Assembly (NCBI GenBank): GCA_012932865.1
Contig: SAXG01000031.1
Span: forward strand, 62,001-126,000
Origin: Amylostereum areolatum
Taxonomy: Eukaryota; Basidiomycota; Agaricomycetes; Russulales; Stereaceae
Reading direction: 5' to 3'
Length of the DNA stretch: 64,000 bases
Made by a program: the position numbers and the translations under genes
The notes under the pieces: model-generated
The model's database searches: none
What the model was told of the DNA's origin: nothing
What the model saw: the letters and a program-made list of their open reading frames with translations, nothing else
Shown: in pieces, positions 12,129 to 24,710 of the stretch
Layout: each line of letters starts with the position of its first letter
How positions within the stretch are numbered: the first letter of the stretch is position 1

Positions 12129-13706
12129 GTGGCTGAAAGGGCACTCAACTTAGATGTCCTCCTTATCATCGGAGCCTTTCTGAATACCAGAACTCTCTCA
12201 TGCCTTTTGCGGACCTGCGCGGCTCTCTACGAGTTCAAATCACTACTCGTTCGAAACCGCTCAGTGTTCATAGACCGATTCCGAGCCTTCGGTTCATTCT
12301 CCCAATTTATCGCCTCTAACTTCTTATATTCACACGTGCACAAGCTTCATCTCTCGATCATTGGTCCGCCGAAACCTCCAACTGGAGATGCGCTTTGGGA
12401 TGCCGATACGAAAGAACACATCGCATCGTTCACGGATGTCTTGGGGCGGTTATCGAACTTGCACACGGTGTACCTCATAGTGACGCAAACGGTCCTTGAG
12501 CTGCATCCATCCATGGCCAAATCTTTATCAAAGCTGCGGCGCTTGCGGGCCCTTAGCGTGCAGAACCCTTTCTGCAACGAAAATAGCAAGCATTTGTCGC
12601 TTATTCGCAGACTGCACCATCCCACTGTGGAGCTCCACATATCACTCCCTTTCACGGGCAGAGCTATTACCGATATCAAGAAGAGCCTCAAAAACATCAA
12701 TAGTACTATCAAGGTACTCATCATCTCCGGCGCTTCCATCCTTCGGCCCGTTGTCACTCTTCCCAATCTCCAATACCTCGTCATCCGCGACTCAACACCA
12801 CCTGAAGTCGGGCCCCTCGTGCTATCATGTCCCGCCCTGCGTCATCTCCGAGGGCACTCGCTGTACGGTCTGTCTCCGGCGGAGGTGACTCGCAGACGTA
12901 TCACAAACGGACAAACTCAGGCAGCGATATCCTGGCCACGGCTTGACAGCCTGTCAGGAGATGTTTCAAGCCTATATACGTGTGCTATCACGTGCAACAT
13001 CAAGCGGTTGCAGGTCATGGAGGCGCTCTGTCCCGAACACATGGAGAAACTGCAAAGCATCGTACAGGACACGCGCCCTCGTTCCATCGACCTTCTCCTG
13101 CAGCCATTCTACGCGAAATCACTGCTACCTCAAATGTTCAATGTACAGGTTTCGGCACCCTCTGTTTCCATCGACTTCTCAATGACATCCGAGCCTATAG
13201 ACAACAAACGCATCAAGAGTAAAATTGTAAGTGAAACTCGTTCAAAGGGCCGTGTCATCTGAATGGTGACTTATACCGAACTCTCACAGAACGATGTCCT
13301 AGGCCTGGCCAAATCCTTGTCTGCAAGTTACCTACAATTCAAAGTTTTTTGCGACCCCGCTTCGAAGAAGGCCTGCCACAGCGCACTGAAGGACCTCAGC
13401 CCAGTCCGGCTGGCACTCCGGTTTGCCTCTGGTGCGCCGTCCCTCAAGAATGTGTTTGTCGATATCGCAGGTGTCTTTACCCCTTGGTTCGTCATGCGAA
13501 GCGAGGACGGAAAATATGTGGAGGTCGAGCTCCTCGACCCGGCGGTCGTAGACGCGATAATGCGAGAGGAAGGCCTGTTTGATTCCCATTTCGGCATATC
13601 CACCACTGGGCAGCCACGAACGTCAATGAGGCGGAAGAAAGCACGGGCCCTTTGCGGTGGATCAGTTCGCTCGCCCCTTGACAGTGACTCCGAGTCAGTC
13701 CATTGA
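12129..13706 (+). CDS. F-box/LRR-like protein, tandem copy 1, start codon changed to GTG
   Basis: Two exons (12129-13226 and 13290-13706) give about 504 residues. The N-terminus ALNLDVLLIIGAFLNTRTL with LLRTCAALYE fits the degenerate F-box of agaricomycete LRR-type F-box proteins, which present substrates to SCF ubiquitin ligases. The rest has irregular leucine-rich segments (LRRLRALSVQ, LPNLQYLVI, LVLSCPALRHL). The paralogue at 14145 begins with ATG inside the aligned KMAKASLN segment. Here the same place reads KVAERALN with GTG at 12129-12131, and the next upstream in-frame stop is at 12075, with no ATG between. Unless an upstream exon supplies a start, translation would need GTG or a much later ATG, so this copy may be silenced. 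Confidence 0.65.
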
Positions 13707-13854
13707 ACGCACGTTTTTCATCCCGCGTTTTGCAGCACGCCCCGTCGCTGTCCATCCTACTTCCGAAGTAGAGCTGGTGACGAGAGGTAGATAGTAGTAG
13801 AACTTCCTATCAGTACAGTACGTGTATGAATGTACAAACCGTCGTCTAAAATCA

Positions 13855-13867
13855 CATCACATGACCT
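13855..13867. promoter_or_regulatory. CATCACATGACCT element upstream of the second F-box gene
   Basis: Identical to the 13-bp element at 11740-11752. It lies about 280 bp before the ATG of the second F-box paralogue. Confidence 0.35.
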
Positions 13868-14144
13868 TGCCTTTCCTCGGAGTCTTTCAATTGAGCTCTT
13901 TCAGCCTACCACTGACTACCAGGCATCCTTTCGGCTGGCCATCTCCGCCCATCTAAATAGTCGCACCTGAAGACGTGAACTCAAGTCTTGCCGAGCACAG
14001 TAGGCCTCGCGAAGGAGAGCTTTCGCCCATCGTGACAATACCCTCACCCCGCCCGACTCGCGACAACTTCCTCCTTGAAGGTCCGTTTACATGTACCGTA
14101 TGTACTTGATAACCTGTGCTAACAGCACGGGCCGCAGCTACAAG

Positions 14145-15676
14145 ATGGCTAAGGCGTCGCTCAATATGGATGTCCTTTTCATTATCAGCTCTTTCATAGA
14201 TACAGCGACCCTTTCGTCCTTACTCCGAACCTCCGTCGCCCACTACGAGTCGAGATTGCTCCTCGTTCTATGCCGCCCGGTATCCATAAATCGCCTCCCG
14301 TCCCTCGACTCATTCTCTCAATTCATTGCCTCCAATTCACTCTATGCCCATGTGTGTGAGCTCTATCTCGCCATCGTCGGTCCGTTCAAGCCTCGAACGG
14401 GCGATGTGTGTTGGGACACAGGTGCGAAGGAGCACATTGTTTCGTTTATCGGCGTCTTGGGGCAGCTATCGCACGTGCATACCGTGCTGCTCCATACGAC
14501 GCAAAGCGTTCTCGAGCTGCGTCCATCTCTATCCGAAGCGTTGTCGAACCTCCCAGGCCTGCGACGCCTAAGCGTGAGGAACCACTTTTGCGGTGAAGAT
14601 GTCGAGCATCTGCGTCTCGTTCGTCACCAGCGTAGTGCCGTCCTCGAGGAGCTCCACATATCGTTCAAATTCACGGGAACGCCCACTGCTGATCTCAATC
14701 CACACCTTAACAATATCAACACAACTCTCAAGGGCCTTCGCATTTCTGGCACTTCCATCCATCGGCACCATGTCATTCTTCCCCAGCTCCGATACCTCAT
14801 TGTCAGCGACACGATGGCGCCAATCATCGGCCCTCTCATCTCATCGTGCCCCTCCCTACTTCATCTTCGATTGTACTTCCTGACCGTTGAAAGGTCGACA
14901 AGCAAACGTATCACGAATAGACAAACACAAGAAACAGTGCGCTGGCCGCGGCTGGCCAGCTTGTTGGGGGACGTCTCGAGCCTCCATACATGTGCTATTG
15001 TGTGCAGTGTCAAGCGGTTGCACATCATGGAGGAGCTCTCTTTTGGAAGTATGGGACGCGTCCAAGACATAGTATATGATGTCCGTCCGCATTCCCTCGG
15101 ATTTTCCCTAGAGCCATACTACGCCACACGGCCGCTGCCTCGAATGTCGAACATACGTGTGTCGGCGCTCACCATTTCAATCGACTTCTCGACGACATCC
15201 GTAAACACCGCGCGCCTCGAAAGAAAAATGGTGAGTTTGATTGAGTCTCGGAGGCTGGTCGTATGTGAACTTAATCCAACGTCTGGCAGGGCGAGGCATG
15301 GGACTTGCTAGCGTCCTTGTCACCCAGCTGCCTCCGCTTCCAGGTTTCCTGCGATCACAGGACACTGGAAAGCATCAGCCCGCTCTGGTTGGCGTCCCTG
15401 CTTGCTGCGGGAGCCCCCTGCCTCACGCATATCTTTATCGACATCGCTGACACTTTCACACCCTACCTCATTACACGACGTGAGAACGGAAAGGACATGC
15501 AAGCCGTTGAAGTTCTCGACATGGATATCGCGAATGCAAAGATGCGGGAGGAAGGCCTGGTTGACCCCCTCTTGGACAAATTTCCAGATGGAAAAGTGCT
15601 TACATCGACACATCGGGTCCCACCACCGGCCCGTTTTATTTTGAATCGTTGGGTGTCAAAACACTGTCGCATGTAA
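14145..15676 (+). CDS. F-box/LRR-like protein, tandem copy 2
   Basis: Two exons (14145-15230 and 15290-15676) encode 490 residues. The intron of 59 nt sits at the same place as in copy 1, after the segment SIDFSTTS. The start ATG at 14145 follows an intron-like leader (GTATGT, a CTAAC branch-like site, GCCGCAG) that is also recognisable in copy 1, so the duplication included the 5' leader. The F-box-like part is LNMDVLFIISSFIDTATL with LLRTSVAHYE; irregular leucine-rich repeats follow. The two copies share motifs such as FSQFIAS, ITN-QTQ and ISGTSI/ISGASI along their whole length. The substrate is unknown; the SCF adaptor role is inferred from the family. Confidence 0.75.
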
Positions 15677-16965
15677 CGCTTCGTGCAGTACGCAAGGTCC
15701 CAGATAGAGTACAATAGTCGCACTGCCCTTTGCTTCCTAGGACAAGTCTTGAATTTCTCACCACTATCTGCGAGGAATCAGGGAGGATGCTGTGCATATA
15801 AGAAGACAGACAAATATCAAGAACTCAGTGAACGAGCATGACGGAAATTTTCGACGCGCGTCCACTGGCAGCAGCGGGTGACAGGGTCCATGCTCGCGTG
15901 CACGAACGCGAAAGATTACTTTAACAATCCAGCGCAGGGTGTCCTTTAAGCTCCTTTAAACGATGGCATAGACGAAAGTAAGGAAAAAAACGCACAAAGT
16001 GAAGGTCTAGGTTCGTGCCGCTTGGTTCCCATGTCCTACTACCGACTGGCGGTAAGACACGGAGCTAGTAAAGTCTTCTGGAGTGGCAGTAGCTCCAAGA
16101 ATGACGTTGGTCATGCCAATGCAGTAAAGTATATATGGGACGCCAGATGAGTGGATGTGGCTTCGAAGGGCGGGATGATACAGTTCCTAAACATTGAAGA
16201 CCCTCATATGATCTCTCCGGACATAACACGACAGAAAAGACCCACGAACGGTAGAGGGAGAGCTCGTCGGAGGGTCCAGATTCGTTGATAAATAGGAGAA
16301 GCCGGCGACTGGTGAACGGTGTCGGCAAACGCTTGAACCCTCCAGCGCGGTATTCTGCCTTCTGCGCGGCAATGCTTTTTGTATTATGGCATGAATTGTA
16401 CATGTTTCGCGTGGTCAGTACTCAGTACTCAGTTCTCAGTAACGACGTAGCCCTGCTTCAAAAGGATTCAGTGTCCTGCAATCGGAGCCAAAATGAGATC
16501 TCATCTCAGCATACCTTGACCACCTGTAGTCACCCAGATCCCTTCGATACATGATGATGCTCCTGAGAAATGATAATCCATGTCGATGACGGCCGTGCTA
16601 TCGTGGTGGTGGTGGTGAGAGAGAAAGTTTGAGTCGCCGCGAGTCGCGACCGGCGCGGGTTTGGACCTCTTTCCACCACTACCACCACTTAGTACCACCC
16701 CATTCACCCTCATAGGATCCAACCTCTTTCATGCTCACCCAAAGAAACCTAAATGCCCACTCAATCGACTCCTTTCTCGTCCACAATGAACGACGACCAG
16801 CGGTAGCCGTTGCGATTCAGCCCGACAGCCCCTCAAGGCCTCAGGTCTTGGTCTGAACCGAAACGCATCCGTCTACAAAAACGATGGTCGATTCTCTTAC
16901 TATCCTCGTCCCTCTCGAACACTCTCATTCGCTTCGCAAGATCTTCGCAAGTCGTACCGTACAAG
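15677..16965. other. Intergenic region, no gene seen
   Basis: I found no supported coding sequence. Short open frames are unconnected by splice sites. The right part precedes the kinase ATG and probably holds its promoter and leader; a GGTGGTGGT tract lies near 16607-16617. Confidence 0.4.
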
Positions 16966-19085
16966 ATGGCCGCCGCTACCTGCAACATCAAGGACAACAT
17001 CAAGGACAACAACAACAACGCTTCTCTCACCCTCTCCGCATCTGCAGCTCCCGTCAGTAGCTCCATTGACGGACAAGAGAACACGGCTCTCCTAAAGACG
17101 GTGCGCAATTTCTGCCTCTTCTTGACAATCTTTACTTATCGTGGATCCTCGATTCGCAGCTTTCTTCCGTCTTTCGGAAGGCCACCATCGTAGTCGGCCG
17201 TCACTTCAATGCTCTGCTTCGCGGATCCTCGCGTCCCAGCATCGCCTCTACGGACTCAAATTCTTCCCTTTCGCCCCCAAGTTCCCCTATTCCGACTCCC
17301 ATTTCTGCCGCGTATGATTACAAGGTCGTTAAGAAGGTCGGCGACGGCACGACCGCCAACGTCTATCTTGTCAAGTCGAAGCAGGACAATCGCACGCTCG
17401 CCATGAAGGTCATCAACAAGACATACATCCACGGCCTCACGTCTGCGAGCAAACCCCTGTCCGAGCAGATCGTGCAGGAAGTCAAACTTTTGCGTGCCGT
17501 TGCCGGCGATGGCCAATGTCACACGCTGAGTATCGTGTCCGCCTTCCACGACTCCGTCAACATGTACATCGTGACGGTGAGTTTTTTTAATACCAGACTT
17601 GAAGTAGCGGCGTCTGACGGTTTCTCAGGAGCGTTGCATTACGGACCTATGGGAGTTGTGGAAAGAGTTCGACCATCAATTCCCCATGGTTCTCCTCAAG
17701 ACATACGCAGCCCAGATCGTACGCGCATTCCCCATTCAATGCGAATGGCATGGAGCTGACAGTATTCACTTTACAGGCAGTGGGACTATCCGCGCTGCAC
17801 GACGCGGGGATCATCCATCGCGACATCAAACCGGAGAACATCTTCATCGCTGCCGATGGCCGCGCTGTCGTCGGCGATTTTGGCATGGCGTACCGCCTAG
17901 AAGCCCAGAAGTCGGACGACCCGCCCACCACCCGCGGTTTGTGCGGCACGCTCAACTACGCCGCGTACGAAATGCTCCGAGACGAAGAGTATTCATACCC
18001 CGTCGACTGGTTTTCGTACGGCGTCCTCCTGCACGTTCTATTGAATAAATGCGTGAGTAACCTCACCGACTGTCTGTTTTCGTGCGCTGATTGCGGTGCG
18101 TAGTACGTCTGGGACTCTGAGGACAGAGAGGAACTAGTCAGGCAGATGCAGATGATCCCTGTGCCAATCCACCCCGCCCGCGGCGACGCATATCATATTC
18201 AGACGCTCATCTCCGGGGTGTGTTCTCTCTCCTCTTTCGCTTTCTTGATGATGAAGCTGATCGTTTTTGCAGCTCTTGGACTTGGACGCCGACACTCGTT
18301 ATGGCGCAAACGAGATCAAGACCCACCCATTCTTTTGGAACTGGTAAGTTTGCTCGCGTCTAACGGGTATCGTCCCCGTCTAACCACCTTCTATTAGTAT
18401 CAGCGCGTCGCAAGCCATCATCACTCCAGACTTTGTTCAAGGTGAGCTCGCCCCCTTTCAATCGACCAACTTTAATACTCACCCATACTTCTCAGGGGTG
18501 GAAGAGCTATTCTCGCACGACGATGTCGAGATGGAGAACATCCCGTTCGAGATCGGAGCACCATACACTGCTTCAAGCGACCCCCTCCCGGAATTCACCT
18601 TCTTTACCCCACCTACCGAGGACAACGAGCCCTCTATCGCAGAGGATGTGATCCTCTCACAAACCTCCACTGAGTGCAGTGAAAACGACGACCTCAACAA
18701 CGCCTCACTTGACCAAATCGAGGAGCCAGCGCCAGCACTTGGACTCAACGCTGTCAACGTCTCCATATCCGACGCCACGGCGGATAGCACAGCGGCGGAC
18801 GCCCTCGATGCGCTGCTGCTCATCGGTCGTGTCTGCTCTCTGGATGGCGAACTCCCTGTTTTCCAAGCGCCGAAGCCGTGGATGGATGCCTGCTCCCGCG
18901 CGTCCGCGTCTTCTTCAACATCCTCTCTCCCCTTCAGCCCTCTACTCTCACCCTTCCTCGACGCGGCAAGCGTGGCGACCACTGTAGAGGACATTTCTCC
19001 CTGTGTTCCCCAGCCTCCGAAGAAGCCGTCGCTCATGAAGGAGGTCAGGACGTGGTGGAAGCGCGCCGTCATCCGCCGTGCTTGA
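16966..19085 (+). CDS. Serine/threonine protein kinase with agaricomycete-specific tail
   Basis: Eight exons (16966-17100, 17160-17576, 17629-17718, 17777-18052, 18104-18217, 18273-18343, 18398-18441, 18496-19085) join in frame to 578 residues. A Ser-rich N-terminus precedes the kinase domain: glycine loop GDGTTANVYLV, ATP lysine in AMKVINK, catalytic loop IHRDIKPEN, metal-binding DFG, then GTLNYAAYEML in place of the usual APE motif, and DWFSYGV. The order and the GT-x-x-Y segment resemble AGC/CAMK-like kinases, but the subfamily is unclear. The domain ends near HPFFWNC. About 220 residues of acidic, Ser-rich tail follow, closing with KPSLMKEVRTWWKRAVIRRA. That tail end recurs in stand-alone genes at 60028 and 61370. 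All core catalytic residues are present, so it is probably active. Confidence 0.85.
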
Positions 19086-19684
19086 TTCTACCTCATCGTT
19101 CGACATTCCTTTGTCTCCTGCCACCGCATTCCCCTACCTCTTCCTCTCACCTTCAGCCTACCCTTCTCATAGTTCCAGCATACGACATCGTTTGCTTGGC
19201 ATATCCCATGCGTACGATAAACCCTGTTGTTCTTTCCCGCACGTAATCCCATCCATTTCATTATACATTTCGCGGACGGATGCGTGCTCTTGCGCGTCTC
19301 CTGCCTCCTTTGGCTGCAACCTATCCCCGTCTTTGTTTTCTGTAGGTCCTGTTGTCCCTCTTCGTTGATGCGGCGAGTGTGGCTACCGTCGAAGGAACTC
19401 GTCGCTGCTCCCTTTGTTTCCGGTGCTTTGACTTCGTCCCTCGCGCTCTCGTTCTTTGCGACACTGGCCTATCCTTTTTACCTTCATAATTTTATTCATA
19501 TCTTATGGAATGGCTCGTTGTATCTCTTATCTCCTTAGGTCTTAACACGCGTACACTGGCACGCTCCATGGTTTGTCGCTTTGTCAAGTGGCATGGACCC
19601 CAAGGGAGGGAAGCAAATCGATAAGTCGTCTTCACCGTGCTCCTCGTCGTGTATACACAGCTGTGAATGCAAAGATAGATATAA

Positions 19685-22282
19685 TTATATGATGTGGCTT
19701 GAGCGAGATGGATCATGAGTGGGAGGCCGATCCGAGCGTTGTCGCAGGAGCATGATCAGTTCCCGCAGGAGCATTGAACTGTAATTGAGCGGCCCCGAAT
19801 CCTCCCTCCTTCCTGCGTCCGCCGTGTTCAGCATCGAAGTCAGCGTAACTCCCGACTCGGAAACGTCGGGCACCCGGACAGAGGACGTTGCTGCAGACGA
19901 CTCAGGCGCATTGGCACGCCGCCTTCGTTCTATATCGCGCTGTAGCAGCGCCGATTTCGATGGGCTTATCCAGGCTAGGGGGGCTCGGAAAGGGGCCCGG
20001 AATGTGGGATCCTGGATGAATGGATCGACGGAGGTGTCTTGAGTTTCGCGGGAGCGCGCTCCGAGCTCGAGTGTGTCGCGCCTTCGGCGACGACGGAGGC
20101 AGTACACGACCAACAGAGTGACGCCGATGGTTCCGACGACACCGCCCACAACGCCACCTGCGATTGCGCCAACAGGGGAAGGACCGGGGCGTGAAGGGAA
20201 GGCGGTCGAAGCGGTGGAAGACACGGTGGAAGTGCTGATCGGCACTGATGTTCTACGTACAACGGAGTCAGTGTTCTCTCTTAGGAACCGGTGGGTATTT
20301 ACACTTACGACGAGCCTGAGGGTGGATCTGCTGCATCGAGAGCCGAGTTGAAAACGTCGAGGGCGGCGATGGTTCCTCCGTACGTTGTCGTCACAGAAGT
20401 CGGCGGTGTGGCCCAATTCGAAGGGTAGTTGGGCCCGTCCTTGTTCGCGACTCCCAGAATTGCGTTGATCTGCAGTGAACAACAGGGGATATTCAGGAGA
20501 GGAAAGATGGAATAGGTGCATCGCACTTACCTGGACGTTTGTATAGCTATCAATCAACAACGCCATAGCAGAACCAGGGTCGCTTCGAACGCGCGCCTCA
20601 TGCAGTCCGCGAATGAAGATTCCTATCACCTTGTGAGAATCATCGCAGGTCAAGACGACCTCACAGCTGCATTTACGTACCTTTGGAAGCGCTGTATATA
20701 GAATTGCCGTTTGGGAGATCTACGAACCTAGTAGTAGTCAGCAGGACGGCGCGGCATGGGAGGTGACTTCCTCACCTTCCGTGATAACTCCGTCGGCTCT
20801 CGTCCACTGAGTGGTCTTGACCGTGGACGCAACAACGGTGTTCAGACTAGAAGAAAAGGAAAGGATGGTTGGTCAAAAGCAAATGCTCGCTAAACGTACA
20901 TACGCACTGTTCGGACCACGTCTCGTCACCGGTGACATTGACGATGATAGCAAGGCCTTCGACGAACAAGCCCGAGTAGTGAGACTCGATGAGGCTTTCG
21001 TCGGCAACACAAGTCACAAGATTGTAGCCATTGACGACGACGCCGCTTTGGTACAACGTGTTGTTGATGAATGTAGCTGAGAGCGTGGCTGCATCCAGGT
21101 ATTTGCTGTTCTTACTCTCTTCGTATAGATACGCAGAAAGTCTAGTGAGACCACCGAGTGGATGTCAGATTTGCTGGACAATAAATACCAAGGAGTGTGC
21201 TTACACCATGAACGCGCTGGGAAGGAGATGGTATGGACAAAGTCAGACATGGGGTAGCGCCTAGATACAACTGACGTACCCGACGGCGGGTGCGTCAGCC
21301 GATGTATCGGTAGTTGTGTTGCCGAAATTCTACGGCAGTTAGTCAAGGTGATATCAAGCGATTTTTCACTTACAGTCAATACAGCGCCGGCGGCGACGGT
21401 GGATGCTGGCTCATAAAAGGGTAAGCATGGATTAAGGAGACTATATGTGTGAACGTACCCGGAACTGGGGTGCACTGGGGTCCCGGAGCGATTGAGACGT
21501 TGCGTACGGGGGTCGTTCCAGCGGTCGCCTCGGCTTCGCTGATCCAGTAGGGAAGCATTTGATTCCAAATTTGGATGGCAGTGTTGAGGAGAAATACGTC
21601 GCCGTATGCGCGATACGCGTAATAGCAAGCGAGGCCCCAAAATCTGCGTGGTTGAGAAAGAATGATGTGACCGCGGTTTCATGTGCTCACGTCGGGTCTC
21701 TGTTGACTTGCTACAAAGGCGCGCAGAATAAACACATTGTTCAGACATACGGTGACTCGGACGTACTCTGTAGTACAGAGACGGTTAGGACATACACGAA
21801 GGCTACAGAGTGTTCCGAGTGGAGCGCGACATACATTGTGGCAGCGGCAAAGTAAAGCGGGTGAGCCCCTGACGGGTATGTCCGCACTAAATTCTCAACG
21901 GCGGTTTGATAGGTTTTATTCTTGCGGTAGAGGTCGTTGGTGGCAAGAACAGCTACCATATCCGCGGTCAGATTGTCGTCGAATACTACGAAAGATATGT
22001 TAGGACGGTAATGAACAGATGGGACTGCTGCATACCGGCAATCGCTGGTATAGAAGCGCTCAGGCTGGCCAGTACATCCGACGCCGAGCTGGCGAGTTCG
22101 TCGAGTTCGTTGTAAGAGAGGGTGGTGGTATTCTACACGAAAGAGGTTGGTCAGTGTTGAGAAGAAGGGCCATAAGGTGATTAGTGCTTCACCCAGTCTT
22201 GCGGAACTGATAAATCCTGAGCGAGCGCGCGCAAGGAAAAGAAAACTAGAGAACTAAAAAGGTGGTTGAAAAACGGCTTCAT
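19685..22282 (-). CDS. GH76-type glycoside hydrolase, membrane-anchored, copy 1
   Basis: The gene starts with an ATG at 22282 and a signal peptide (hydrophobic core, then ALAQDLSVPQDW). Many small exons then assemble the GH76 fold: FWGLACYYAYRAYGD, IQIWNQMLPYW, LSAYLYEESKNSKYLDAA, GVVVNGYNLVTC, YSGLFVEGLAII and STVKTTQWTRADGVI. GH76 enzymes act on alpha-1,6-mannan or help attach GPI proteins to the wall. A Ser/Thr-rich linker leads to one transmembrane helix (AIAGGVVGGVVGTIGV region), a basic stop-transfer cluster and a cytoplasmic tail with LLRELIMLLRQRSD. Splicing includes a 17-nt microexon between the leader part and RFWGLACYY. No frame damage was found. The closest relative is the copy 5 kb downstream. 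Unlike that copy, no TATA box is seen just upstream. The exact substrate is not predictable. Confidence 0.8.
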
Positions 22283-23856
22283 GGGTGGAAGTTTGCCGGG
22301 GACGGACGGCTTTGGAAACTGTTATGTCGGGTGCGATGGGGTCGGAAGGAGGCTCTCATTATCAAGGCTGAGGACTCGGATGTAGTGGCATTTTCATCGA
22401 GAGTGCTGAAACATGATGCTTTTGACTAGGCTGTGGAAAGACGACGAGAAATCCATCTCTTCATGTGTAGGTCGACTGAACCAGCAATCGCATTTCTTCC
22501 ACGCAATTGACGATACGTGTCCGCCTTCCGTTCCCGACGAATTCCCTGCAACAACTGATCTGATTTGATCATCAGTGCATTGGCAGCAAAACCCATGTGC
22601 ATGATCCCTGGTCACCAAGCAAGGTTGTTGGTGGTTGGAACGGGGCGAGCGAAGGTACCTACGAAGCATGATACCAATTACCCTTCCTGGACCCCGCCGT
22701 GAGTTGCACTTACCGTCACGCTCTGCCTGAATTCGCATTGCAACTGGCGCCGTGCGGCGAGGTAATAGAAGAACGCAGACAAGCCTACGGCCGCGAGTAG
22801 ACTCGGTCAGCGTATGTGCATAAGTAGATAGAGTACGTGGCTGGTAGACTGATATTAGACTAAATCCCACGCTCCGTCGCTCCCTCTTCTCAGCCTTTTA
22901 CGATCCCTGTCTTAAGGATCGTTTTTTACAGTCGCGTTTGGCCCGTACCTGATGTACTGCGGATATGTGCCAAGCCCACACAGGCCCACCAATGCCAGAA
23001 GTTTCCACTGTGCCTCAGATTTATGTACAGTACATAACGAGCAGATTCCGCTAGTCTGGCACGCGTTACGGATTGGCAATTGTACTGCATTTTACTTCGC
23101 CCCGTTTGCTAACGTTGTGCTTGTATGCACACTGATTTTCTATGATACTACTCGGTCTATGTATAAGTACGAGCATCTTCCTCTCACTGGGGTACTCATT
23201 TGTATCCCACTAGATGCAGATGACAGGGTGTGCTGTACTGTGTCGTGTCGGGTCGTGTCGTGTCGTACATCACTCGAGCTCGGGACCACCACGCCTCATC
23301 CGAGCACCGAGGAAATTTCCCGAAAAATCTCTAGATATATAAATAAATCCAATCAGGGGGGGTGGGAGCGACGCGGTCATCGTGACCGAAGCGACAAAAC
23401 ACGTCCGTGTTGCTGCACAAACATTGCTTTGGAGGAAAATTGATTTGAATTTGTTTTCTGATATACAAAGTAAAAGGTATAAGTAGGGCTGTGCCATGGA
23501 GGCTACTTTGACGCTAACGGCGGTGCGTAGAGGTGCCATAGAGAGTGGGAAGGTATGACGGTGGCCAAGTACGTGGTGGAGGTCAAGACGAAGAGCGACG
23601 CGGCGACCCGGCCGACGCGCAAGCCTAGGATGACGCAAGCAGCCACGTGCATTTGTCAACGCGACCTGTCACGTGTCGCGTTACGATGACGTGGCTGTTG
23701 TCCCACAACCAATCAGAAAGCTCACTTGTCTCGCGGTTTGTGTCGTGACGTGACGCAGCGCTCCACCGCGTCTCTCTTTGTATTAAAGGATTCATCCACC
23801 TACTAGTATGTCGCTGAGTATCTTGTACTTCAAATTCCAAATTCAGCCTTGGCCGG

Positions 23857-24210
23857 ATGGCGGAACGTCCGCCGTTGGCTACAAAGGCGTCCAGCTCAAG
23901 TTCAACTGTTCTTTTCCTTTGTGGTCAAGGCCGAGGGCCGGGATCTAGTGAGGTCCGCATCCCACTCAACATATTGCTTAACCTCACTGTATGTAGTACC
24001 CTCAGTCTGTACCTCTATCCCCACTATCTTGCCCATGGGTGCTCTGGCTCGGCGAGGATGGGAAAGCCCGTCGAGATCTGCCCTTGCGGATTAGGTGATG
24101 CCTTCACTCGTTTGGCGACGCAGACAACGGTCGGTGGGGCCTTTCTCTTTGGGATCAGTGCATTCGCGGTTCTGGTGTGGACATACGGGTTGTTCGAGTT
24201 TGTTTATTAG
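23857..24210 (+). CDS. Possible small membrane protein, hypothetical
   Basis: A single-exon frame of 117 residues begins with an ATG (MAERPPLATK). It has a central hydrophobic stretch (IPLNILLNLTV) and a C-terminal one (GAFLFGISAFAVLVWTYG). It lies between the two GH76 copies on the opposite strand and has a TATTAAA element about 65 bp upstream. I recognise no family. It could be a chance open frame. Confidence 0.25.
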   Translation: MAERPPLATKASSSSSTVLFLCGQGRGPGSSEVRIPLNILLNLTVCSTLSLYLYPHYLAHGCSGSARMGKPVEICPCGLGDAFTRLATQTTVGGAFLFGISAFAVLVWTYGLFEFVY

Positions 24211-24710
24211 ATGGCGAAGTATTAAGTAAGGTGGTACTTGAGTTCAGTAAGGGTCACGTGGTGAGGGATCGTACCTGCCGTGCTACGCACCGGCCCACAC
24301 CGCCAAGTCTGGCAGAGTCCCAGTCTTACTTGAACATTTTGCTTCCACAGGCCAGTTCTTCAGCTTCGTTTTCCATCAGTTCGCGGACAATTGCCTTGGC
24401 ATCGATCCGTGTGGCAGGAATACGATCACTTGTTCAAATCGACAAAATCCGGTCGAATGGACGCGCTTCTTGCTGAGTCTACACACAACTTTTGATCGTC
24501 ACCGACTCACAGCCTCATTATGCCATTTCTACTGTGTCCCAGCGAGAGTGCGGCGTTGTTCTCGATGAAAGCGGTGGTGCTTCTGCCTCCCAACTTTGGC
24601 CTTTCTAATGTATGTATATAAAGGTCGTATCTGTATCGTACCGATGCCCGCGGTCCATCCTGAGAAACTACCGTGACATGCCCTCGTCCTGATAAATATC
24701 TCGACGGGAT

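Noticed and set aside
22394..22870. Open frame of 158 codons upstream of GH76 copy 1
   Set aside because: No recognisable motif or start context; may include diverged flank of the GH76 duplication.
23230..23265. GTCGT-rich tract considered as a satellite or telomere-like repeat
   Set aside because: Only a few imperfect copies; too short for either.
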